Assembly (NCBI GenBank): GCA_002440825.1
Contig: DJVH01000013.1
Coordinates: 41,287-105,286 of the forward strand
Reading direction: 5' to 3'
DNA length: 64,000 nucleotides
Source of the DNA: Bacteriovoracaceae bacterium UBA6261
Lineage (GTDB): Bacteria; Bdellovibrionota; Bacteriovoracia; Bacteriovoracales; Bacteriovoracaceae
A program made the position numbers and the translations under genes. Under the pieces are notes generated by a model, which ran no database searches, was not told the DNA's origin, and saw nothing but the letters and a program-made list of their open reading frames with translations. Shown here piece after piece: positions 1 through 6,955 of the stretch (the first letter of the stretch is position 1; every line of letters begins with the position of its first letter).

Positions 1-1233
1 TTGATAGGTGTTTTCAGGGGTGCCCATAAACAGCGTAACGTCAGCGGCCGGGGCCAGAATATTGCCTGCCAGAATATTGAGCAAAGTCGATTTGCCGCTG
101 CCTGAGAGCCCGACGATGCCAAGAAGTTCGCCCGGGCGTCCTTCAAACTCAATTTCATCCAGTGAAAAGGCTTCGCGCTCTTTTGCTTCGGCATTTCCAC
201 GGCGGGGATATTCAAAGTGCGGAACACTCACCTTCATTTTTTGAAAAGGATTTCGCTTGAGTTCAAGATCAGAAGGGGCCGACGGATAAGGGGGAATATC
301 ATTTAAAAAATTCTGAATGCGGTCAATCCCGGTGAACGCGCGCTGGATATTGGCAATTTTGCCGGAAATTTCTTTGATGGGGTTGATGGATCTTTGAATG
401 AGGTCAACGATGGCAAAGATCAGGGCCACTTCAGTTAAATGGGAATAGGGAAAAATAAAAATAACCAATGCCAGAAGAATCGGGTAAAGCGACTCTGCGC
501 TGGCATAGTAAAGCGCATCCATGGTGTTAACCTGGTTTTGCTTGACCAAAAAATCTTCAAAAGCGACAACTGATTTTTTTGAAGCGTAGTCTTCATGTCT
601 TGTGTAATAAATCTGATTGAATCCGCCTAAAACGTTGGCGGTGACCCGATTGACCTGGGCCTGGGCATTTCTCAAACGCATGAACATATCTCTCATGAGC
701 TGAGAGCCCCAGATGAGCAGAATAGTCGCAACGACTTCGACTCCCGCTATAAAAAATCCGGTGAATTTCTGAAGTGTGATAAAACCGATGAGACATGAAA
801 CGACAAAACACAAATCGATAAAAATTCCGAAAGAACCTGAGGTAATGAGATCGCGGATAGCTTCCGTATCCGACATGACTCTCGAAAGGATTTCTCCCTG
901 AGGATATTTGTCACTGTCGAGTTCGTGACTGGCCAGCCAGCGTCCGTAAGTTTCTGTGCGCGCATACTGGACGAGCATGCGGACATATTTATTTACCGCA
1001 AGCTGATAAACCACGCGGTTGGTATAAACCGAAAGAAAGTTGATCAACAGCGCGACGACTGAAGTATGAAAGAGAACATCATTGTCATAATGGCGGGACA
1101 GATCCGAAATCAACCTTGGAGTCAAAGCTCCCAGGTACGCCGATATCCCCAGACACACAATCAAAAGTCCCACCATCAGAAGTGAGCCTTCAAAGAAAAA
1201 TAAATTATACCATTTGCTTTTGGAAGTATTCAT
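1..1233 (-). CDS. ABC exporter half-transporter B (permease-ATPase), 3' end outside window
   Basis: Half-size ABC exporter with an N-terminal membrane domain followed by an ATPase domain. The ATG is at 1233 and the frame stays open to base 1, so 411 codons are visible and the rest of the ATPase domain lies outside. Residues about 10-330 hold several hydrophobic segments typical of a type I exporter fold. A Walker A motif, GLSGSGKST, sits near residues 375-383. The start overlaps the stop of the upstream half-transporter by 29 bases, so the two are one transcript and probably translationally coupled, and they most likely form a heterodimer. The signature and Walker B motifs cannot be seen. The substrate (drug, lipid or peptide) cannot be told from sequence. 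The fold call is secure; the subfamily (MdlA/MdlB-like or BmrC/D-like) is inference. Confidence 0.9.
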   Translation of the reverse strand, partial: MNTSKSKWYNLFFFEGSLLMVGLLIVCLGISAYLGALTPRLISDLSRHYDNDVLFHTSVVALLINFLSVYTNRVVYQLAVNKYVRMLVQYARTETYGRWLASHELDSDKYPQGEILSRVMSDTEAIRDLITSGSFGIFIDLCFVVSCLIGFITLQKFTGFFIAGVEVVATILLIWGSQLMRDMFMRLRNAQAQVNRVTANVLGGFNQIYYTRHEDYASKKSVVAFEDFLVKQNQVNTMDALYYASAESLYPILLALVIFIFPYSHLTEVALIFAIVDLIQRSINPIKEISGKIANIQRAFTGIDRIQNFLNDIPPYPSAPSDLELKRNPFQKMKVSVPHFEYPRRGNAEAKEREAFSLDEIEFEGRPGELLGIVGLSGSGKSTLLNILAGNILAPAADVTLFMGTPENTYQ

Positions 1234-2869
1234 ATGTCTTGCTGTTTTGTTTTAAAAGTTCGGCCACTGTTCCTTCTTCAACAATGCCTTCTTCCTTATC
1301 GATGAAAATCAAAAATTCGGAATTCTTCACTGTGGATAAACGATGGCTGGTCAGAATAACTGTTTTATTTTTCAGAACGTCGTGAGAGCGAAGGTCCTGA
1401 ATAATGCTTTTTTCAAGAATTAAATCTACGGAAGAAAAAGGATCATCCCAGATGAGAATGTCTGCTTCGCTCATAATACTGCGGACAAGACACAGACGCT
1501 TCATCTGTCCTCCGGAAAGTCTTTTTCCATTTTCCCCGACTTCCAGATTCATGAGCTTTTCCGGGTCTGGCTCCAGGTAATCAAGCCCTAGAATGCGAAG
1601 AACGTCCTTGGCATAAGTGCGTTCTTTTTCTGAAGGATTGCGGCCAAGAAAAATATTTTTTTCAACGCTGTCATTGTAAATATAAGGATCCTGCGCCACG
1701 AGACTGAGACTCTTTCCTTTTCGTCTCATGACTTCTGCAATTTTAAAAAGCAGTTCACTTTTGCCGTGTCCGGTTTTGGCAATCAGAACAGTCCACTTGC
1801 CGGAAGCAAAACTGATATCGAGATCGCTGTCCCAATAAGGAAGATTAAACTGCATTTTTTCAAACCGATCATTTCTTTTTTCCAGATCATTTTCATAATC
1901 TGTTTTTGTCACAAGAAGTTTATCAAGATCTTTCAATCTGTTCCACGAAGCGTTTGACCGGGAAACGACCACGCCAACCCACGAAAGATAACCCATGGGC
2001 TCCATCAACAGAAAAATAAATCCAGAAAAAAGAATCAGCGTTGAAGCTCCCAGGTGATTTTCTTTGATGATCGTTGCTCCCCAGAGCATTGAAAGGCCGA
2101 TGCCCAGAGTGATCAGAGGAAGCGTGATGGAAATCCCCAGACTCGAGCGCCAGAAATAATAAAGTTCTTTGAGAGATTTTTCTGCAAAGAGTGAGGTAAA
2201 GGATTCTTCCGCGTGAAAATTCTTTATCGTCCGTTTTCCCGAGTAAGTTTCCATGATCAGGTTTTGCACTTCTCCCTGCATGTCCTGGGTCTTTTTGAAA
2301 TAAATTCTGTTTTTCGAAACAATCCAGGTAAAAAGAATAAATGAAACCAGCATGGGAGTCAGAGCGACGATGAGGTGCTTATTGAAGGCCATGATTTTGG
2401 GAATCAGAATCAGCATCGCAATGATGAAGTTTCCCCCCTGAAGCCCGACAAAGCCGATGAGAGCGCGGATCTGGTCAATGTCGCCGGTGAGGTACTGAAA
2501 CAGCTGCCCGGAAGACAAATGGCGAAACCGGACAGGTGGAGCACCCTCAATTTTTTCCATCAATTCAACGCGAAGATATTTTTGCAGCAGCCTGGCAGGA
2601 TAAAAGAAGAGAATTCTCGATGAAGTTCTGAAAACAAGAATGCCCAGGGCAAGCCAGAAAAAGTTAAACGGATGAAGTTCATTTATATTTTTGGAAACGA
2701 GATCCGCGAGTTCCTTGGCCATAAAAGGCAATTCACTCTGAATTTTATGAGTGACGATCAGGCACAGGACACCTAATAAATAGTAAAGCTTGAATTCCTT
2801 GAACTGTGAGGTAATGAGTTCTTTGAATGTCTTGTCGAGGCGATGATTCTCAGGTCGATTTTTTTGCAT
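1205..2869 (-). CDS. ABC exporter half-transporter A with non-canonical Walker B
   Basis: A 554-residue half-transporter. The membrane domain covers roughly residues 25-310 and the ATPase domain about 345-554. Visible ATPase motifs are Walker A AKTGHGKSE, Q-loop SLVAQDP, a full signature LSGGQMKR, Walker B ILIWDDPFSSVD and the H-loop TSHRLS. The residue after the Walker B aspartate, normally the catalytic glutamate, is aspartate here. That pattern is known for the degenerate ATP site of heterodimeric exporters, and the next gene supplies the second half-transporter. The two genes overlap by 29 bases. The gene is divergent from the tRNA-Val gene. Family assignment is firm; substrate is unknown. 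Confidence 0.93.
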   Translation of the reverse strand: MQKNRPENHRLDKTFKELITSQFKEFKLYYLLGVLCLIVTHKIQSELPFMAKELADLVSKNINELHPFNFFWLALGILVFRTSSRILFFYPARLLQKYLRVELMEKIEGAPPVRFRHLSSGQLFQYLTGDIDQIRALIGFVGLQGGNFIIAMLILIPKIMAFNKHLIVALTPMLVSFILFTWIVSKNRIYFKKTQDMQGEVQNLIMETYSGKRTIKNFHAEESFTSLFAEKSLKELYYFWRSSLGISITLPLITLGIGLSMLWGATIIKENHLGASTLILFSGFIFLLMEPMGYLSWVGVVVSRSNASWNRLKDLDKLLVTKTDYENDLEKRNDRFEKMQFNLPYWDSDLDISFASGKWTVLIAKTGHGKSELLFKIAEVMRRKGKSLSLVAQDPYIYNDSVEKNIFLGRNPSEKERTYAKDVLRILGLDYLEPDPEKLMNLEVGENGKRLSGGQMKRLCLVRSIMSEADILIWDDPFSSVDLILEKSIIQDLRSHDVLKNKTVILTSHRLSTVKNSEFLIFIDKEEGIVEEGTVAELLKQNSKTYEYFQKQMV

Positions 2870-2915
2870 GAGAATAACTATAATGAGAGTGAGGTGTTTG
2901 CGCTATAGGATTTTA

Positions 2916-2945
2916 TTGACAGAAATAAGCGAAGCCCATTATTAT
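2916..2945 (+). promoter_or_regulatory. sigma70-type promoter of tRNA-Val
   Basis: A consensus -35 TTGACA at 2916-2921 and TATTAT (5 of 6 matches to TATAAT) at 2940-2945 are separated by 18 bases. This puts transcription start near 2952, about 13 bases before the tRNA, as expected for a stable RNA gene. Confidence 0.7.
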
Positions 2946-2964
2946 AAGTTCACTCAAAACCTAT

Positions 2965-3039
2965 AGGCGGATAGCTCAGTGGTAGAGCGCTTGGTCGACA
3001 TCCAAGTGGTCGCAGGTTCGACCCCTGTTCCGCCTACCA
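2965..3039 (+). tRNA. tRNA-Val (anticodon GAC), CCA encoded
   Basis: Full cloverleaf. The acceptor AGGCGGA pairs with TCCGCCT, the D-stem GCTC with GAGC, the anticodon stem CTTGG with CCAAG, and the T-stem GCAGG with CCTGT (one G-U). The discriminator is A and CCA is encoded. The seven-base anticodon loop reads TCGACAT, so bases 34-36 are GAC, decoding GUC/GUU valine. Position 33 is C instead of the nearly universal U. The variable loop has five bases, which rules out a serine tRNA with anticodon CGA read one base earlier. The gene stands alone between divergent ABC genes and a convergent cheB-like gene. Confidence 0.93.
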
Positions 3040-3063
3040 TTTTTAAATTGCACTGAATCAAAT

Positions 3064-4521
3064 TTAAGCTGAAATTTTTTTAAATGAACTCTTGTCGTGA
3101 GTGAGTTGCACGATACGCTCGGCGATTTCTCCCAAAGGCTCGACGTAATCTGCGGCCCCGATGGCAATGGCTTCTTTCGGCATACCGAAGACAACGGAAG
3201 TGTATTCATCCTGGGCGATTGTCTTCACCCCGGCCTTATGAAGCTCAAGCATTCCACGGGCCCCATCTTTCCCCATTCCAGTGAGAATAATAGCGACGGT
3301 GTGAGTATAAAGATTTTTAACCACTGAATTAAAGAGATAGTCGACTGAAGGTTTGAACCGATTCACCGGCTCGTCATCGTTGATTTCTACATGCCCTTTG
3401 CCGTTTTTATAGACAAACTTCATTTGTTTTCCGCCCGGTGCAATCAGCACGCGGTTAGCGCGGACTTCATCGCCATCTTCTGCCTCTTTGACTTCAAATG
3501 GACAGAGATCGTTCATTCTTTTTGCAAAGGCCGCAGAAAAAACGGCCGGAATATGCTGAACGATCAGCATGGGAGGAATCTGGTTAGGCAAAGCTGTAAT
3601 GATTTCTCTGATCGCCTCTGTTCCCCCAGTTGAAGAACCAAGAACGATGAGCGATTTTAAATCGCACTGACCTGAAACCTGCACAGAGCGGCTGGTTTTT
3701 TTCTTCATGGATTTATTCATATTGGCACGGGCGGCTGTCTTTACTTTTTCAAGTATCATCGGTGTCACTTTTTCAATCTCAGAAACTTCCGGCTTTTGAA
3801 TATAATCGACCGCACCGTTTTCCAGAGCTTCAAGGACAAGCGGACCTTCGGCCATACTGATAGAAGAAATCATGACCGTCGGAATATTATATTTGGGAGC
3901 AATCTGCTTTAACAAAGTGACGCCATCCATCTCCGGCATGTGAATATCGAGCGTGAGCACATCAGGCTTGTGCTTGATGATCAATCCTTCAACGTCAGAT
4001 GGTTTTTCTGCCATCGCGCAAACTTCGAAAGACGTATCCGAAGAAAAAATTCTGTTCAAAATATTGCGGATTGTTTTTGAATCATCAACAATCAGAACTT
4101 TGAATTTTTCTTTTACAACCTGTGATTGAGATCTGAGTGCCGGAGCTTTACTCTCCTTGCTCACGCGAACTTTGTTCATCGCCGGAAGAAACATGACTTC
4201 GACAGTTCCTTCTTTTTCAACTTGTTTAAGATTGTTGAACTTTTTAGAAACAAGAAAATCATGAATCGACTTAAGCGCTTCCGCTGTAGCGATGATCTTG
4301 ACTTCCCCTTTTTGAATTTCAGACAGCCCCAGCTCCGCAGAAACTTTTTGGACTATTTCTGAGAGAACGTCTGTTTTCATATCTCTGCGATGAAGATAGA
4401 CACCAGCGCACTTGTCGTTACTGGGGTGAAACGAAAGAAATGCGTCTCCTGGATGAAGCTCGTTGAGATACTCACCCTCTTTTTTAAACGTAATTATTTC
4501 TTTCGATAACATTCTGTTCAT
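3064..4521 (-). CDS. cheB: Chemotaxis glutamate methylesterase CheB with N-terminal CheD-like domain
   Basis: A 485-residue protein in three parts. Residues 1-125 form an N-terminal domain that ordinary CheB lacks. Residues 141-260 are a receiver domain with acceptor D192 in LDIHMPEMDG. Residues about 288-480 are the methylesterase domain with the Ser-His-Asp triad visible: S297 in GSSTGG, H323 in VQHIP and D419 in TGMGKDGA. The enzyme removes methyl groups from (and deamidates) chemoreceptors. The N-terminal region resembles CheD weakly: NDKCAGVYLH aligns with the CheD catalytic-Cys segment, and the stretch at 81-121 with the end of CheD. It is shorter than CheD and I see no clear catalytic histidine. 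The gene is last in cheA-cheW-cheR-cheB, 12 bases after cheR. CheB assignment is firm; the CheD relationship is inference. Confidence 0.93.
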   Translation of the reverse strand: MNRMLSKEIITFKKEGEYLNELHPGDAFLSFHPSNDKCAGVYLHRRDMKTDVLSEIVQKVSAELGLSEIQKGEVKIIATAEALKSIHDFLVSKKFNNLKQVEKEGTVEVMFLPAMNKVRVSKESKAPALRSQSQVVKEKFKVLIVDDSKTIRNILNRIFSSDTSFEVCAMAEKPSDVEGLIIKHKPDVLTLDIHMPEMDGVTLLKQIAPKYNIPTVMISSISMAEGPLVLEALENGAVDYIQKPEVSEIEKVTPMILEKVKTAARANMNKSMKKKTSRSVQVSGQCDLKSLIVLGSSTGGTEAIREIITALPNQIPPMLIVQHIPAVFSAAFAKRMNDLCPFEVKEAEDGDEVRANRVLIAPGGKQMKFVYKNGKGHVEINDDEPVNRFKPSVDYLFNSVVKNLYTHTVAIILTGMGKDGARGMLELHKAGVKTIAQDEYTSVVFGMPKEAIAIGAADYVEPLGEIAERIVQLTHDKSSFKKISA

Positions 4522-4533
4522 AAAACCAAAAAC

Positions 4534-6405
4534 CTATTTCGTACTCAAGTATCTGCAAGACATGTATGAAAAACTTGTGGCCGGAACAACATCAGAAGCG
4601 CTGGATTTAAGCGGGTGCGTTTTATTCCCCTTTTCACCAAGATCTTCAAGGAGTATTTCGGTATTTTTCCAGGCGCTAACCATTTTTGCAGCATGGGCAG
4701 ACAAGCTGCCGTAAACCAGAATGGAACAAGGGTACATTGCATATTTTTGATGGAACGGACCGAAGCATGTTTTAAAATCAGCAAAATAGATTTTGCCCGG
4801 CTCGATCTTCATATCCGGAGCAGGCATAAACTGCACCGGCTTAGAAAATCCAGAGGCGTTCTCTTTAACAAAAGCTTCAAGAATTTCCCCATGACCTTCA
4901 AAGAAAACAACCGTCGGAGGTTGAGCGTGATCCAGATCGCGCACAAAAGCTTTCAGTGCCGGCACATCAGAGATAGAGGCCATGATGGCCCTCACCTTTT
5001 TTTCCGGAGAACGGATGACAAACTGTCTGGCGTTCTCTTTATCAAAAGTTGAAATGGCTACTTTTCTATTTGCATCCTGGGCCACTGATCTGAGCTTGGT
5101 ACGAATTTCTTCGCCTCTTTCCTCGAGATTTGTCAGTGCCGGTTTCTCAACGTAATCAGAAGCACCAAACTTCAACGCTTTCATCGCGACATCAGAATCA
5201 GCTCTGGAAGCAGAAGAAATAATAACGACAGGAGGATGCGATCTATTAAAATTTTTCTCAAGATAAGTCACACCATCCATTTCAGGCATGTGAATATCGA
5301 GAGTCACAAGATCCACTTTTGTGGTCTTCATTTTTTCCATGGCATCTTTACCGTTCACTGCTGTAGCGACGATTTCAAAACCATGCTCTTTCGTTAACAC
5401 CTTTTTCAACAGAGTGAGAATTGACGGGGAATCGTCTACGCACATAACTCTGTAAACTTCCGGAGAAGAGGGTTTTTGCATCATTGGAAGAACATTGGAT
5501 GGCTGTTGCACTGGTGATGATGCAGCCGGGGCCGATACAGGGGCCGGGGCCTGCTTGTGCATATAAGCGGAAGGGCCAATGGAAGTCACTTCCAGCTTCA
5601 TCCCTGAAAGCGGTTCGGAAATTCCTGAAAAGAAAATTCCCGCCGGATAAAGATGATTCATCAGGTCTTTTGAGATCTGTTCTACTTGATGAGATTCAAA
5701 GTAAATAAAAACGTTGCGGCAGAAAATCACATCAAACTTTTCTGTCTTCACAGTCTCATTGACCTTGAGAAGATTTCCCGGTCTGAATTCACATTTCTGC
5801 TTCAGGTGAGATTTGATCTTGGCGTACATGGCAATGTCGCCGGTTCCTCTCGCCCAGTTTGTTCCCATGTACATCATAGGAATTTCTTTAATTTCATTCT
5901 GGTGATAAACACCATTGTTGGCCACTTTTACCGACTCCGCATCGATATCTGTACCAAGAATTTTAAAAGTCAGAGTTGGATCAATCTGCGCCAGGTGATA
6001 ATCCAGAAACATGGCCAGTGAGTAAACTTCATGACCGCGGCTGCAGGCAGCCGACCAGACTTTAAGACATTTCTCTCCGCGCTTCTTCATCTGATTGACG
6101 AGATCTGGCAGAGTTCTTTTGAGAATTTCAAAATGAGGAAATTCTCTGAAAAAGAAAGTATGGTGTGTAGTGATTAATCCCACAAGCACACCAGACTCTC
6201 TTTCAAAATTTTGATCTATGAATTTTAAATAATCGCGGGGCTCTTTAATGCCCAATTCGATCATTCTTTTTTTTACACGGGTTTCAACCATGTAAGCCTG
6301 CTTTTCACCAAGGCGGTTACCTGAAATTTTATGAACAATGGTCGACACCTTGTCGATGACTGAAACAAATTCAGGACTGACGGTACCGATAGCGGCTTGA
6401 GACAT
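4534..6405 (-). CDS. cheR: CheR methyltransferase fused to receiver and degenerate CheB-like domain
   Basis: A 623-residue fusion. Residues about 10-285 are a CheR chemoreceptor methyltransferase: THHTFFFREFPHF, the SAM-binding VWSAACSRGHEVYSLA, GTDIDAESV and IFCRNVFIYF. A Pro/Ala linker at about 290-315 leads to a receiver domain (about 318-440) with acceptor Asp in LDIHMPEMDG and VIISSASR. The last 165 residues look like a worn CheB methylesterase domain. IMASISDVPAL stands where GASTGG is expected, FEGHGEILEAF where QHxPxxF is, and ILVYGSLSAHA where LTGMGxDGA is, so the catalytic Asp is lost. CheR and receiver assignments are strong; the pseudo-esterase call is inference. The gene lies 40 bases after cheW and 12 bases before cheB. 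Confidence 0.92.
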   Translation of the reverse strand: MSQAAIGTVSPEFVSVIDKVSTIVHKISGNRLGEKQAYMVETRVKKRMIELGIKEPRDYLKFIDQNFERESGVLVGLITTHHTFFFREFPHFEILKRTLPDLVNQMKKRGEKCLKVWSAACSRGHEVYSLAMFLDYHLAQIDPTLTFKILGTDIDAESVKVANNGVYHQNEIKEIPMMYMGTNWARGTGDIAMYAKIKSHLKQKCEFRPGNLLKVNETVKTEKFDVIFCRNVFIYFESHQVEQISKDLMNHLYPAGIFFSGISEPLSGMKLEVTSIGPSAYMHKQAPAPVSAPAASSPVQQPSNVLPMMQKPSSPEVYRVMCVDDSPSILTLLKKVLTKEHGFEIVATAVNGKDAMEKMKTTKVDLVTLDIHMPEMDGVTYLEKNFNRSHPPVVIISSASRADSDVAMKALKFGASDYVEKPALTNLEERGEEIRTKLRSVAQDANRKVAISTFDKENARQFVIRSPEKKVRAIMASISDVPALKAFVRDLDHAQPPTVVFFEGHGEILEAFVKENASGFSKPVQFMPAPDMKIEPGKIYFADFKTCFGPFHQKYAMYPCSILVYGSLSAHAAKMVSAWKNTEILLEDLGEKGNKTHPLKSSASDVVPATSFSYMSCRYLSTK

Positions 6406-6445
6406 GAATAAACCTCGATTAAAAACAATTACAGCAAAATTTCAA

Positions 6446-6943
6446 TTACGCCGCTTTTTTAGTTCCATTAATAGCTTCCATATCTTTCAGGTCCAGAACC
6501 TTTGCGATATCGAGAAGCACCGTAAGTGAATTTTCTTTTTTATAAACACCGAAAATATAGTGAGTGTTCACCTGGTGCTCAACTTCCGGCATTTCACTGA
6601 CTTCTTCAGAAGAGAAGGCCAGAACTTTGTTGATTGAATCGACAACAACACCAATATTCATTCCGCCGATATCGACGATAATGACTGCTTCTTCTTTGTC
6701 TTTTCTGGCATCAACTTTAAGTTTTTTGCGTAGATCAACTACCGAAATAACCTGTCCGCGAAGATTCATGATTCCCAGAAAATGACTTGGCGATTTTGGA
6801 ATCGGAGTCGTATCAGGAACAGAGATCACTTCTCTGACCATCAGTAGAGGAATAGCATAGTCTTCATTGCCCAGACTGAATTCAATGAAGCGGCTAAGTT
6901 CTGCGTTTGTTCTTTTAAGCTTTGTCACATTGTCTTTTTCCAT
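6446..6943 (-). CDS. cheW: Chemotaxis coupling protein CheW
   Basis: A 165-residue CheW that bridges chemoreceptors to CheA in the signalling array. A single CheW-like SH3-type domain covers about residues 15-155, with IEFSLGNEDYAIPLLMVREV, PKSPSHFLGIMNLRGQVI, DLRKKL and a C-terminal YIFGVYKKENSLTVLLDI. It lies 12 bases after cheA and 40 bases before the cheR fusion, so it belongs to the same transcript. Length and motifs are ordinary for the family. Confidence 0.95.
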   Translation of the reverse strand: MEKDNVTKLKRTNAELSRFIEFSLGNEDYAIPLLMVREVISVPDTTPIPKSPSHFLGIMNLRGQVISVVDLRKKLKVDARKDKEEAVIIVDIGGMNIGVVVDSINKVLAFSSEEVSEMPEVEHQVNTHYIFGVYKKENSLTVLLDIAKVLDLKDMEAINGTKKAA

Positions 6944-6955
6944 AATCCTCTCCTG

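Noticed and set aside
2965..3039. Reading the tRNA as Ser(CGA) by taking the T before CGA as U33
   Set aside because: That would break the seven-base loop symmetry, and the five-base variable loop excludes a serine tRNA.
4615..5052. A 145-codon plus-strand open frame opposite the cheR fusion
   Set aside because: It is antisense to a domain-rich gene, has no ribosome site and reads as a shadow of the real frame.
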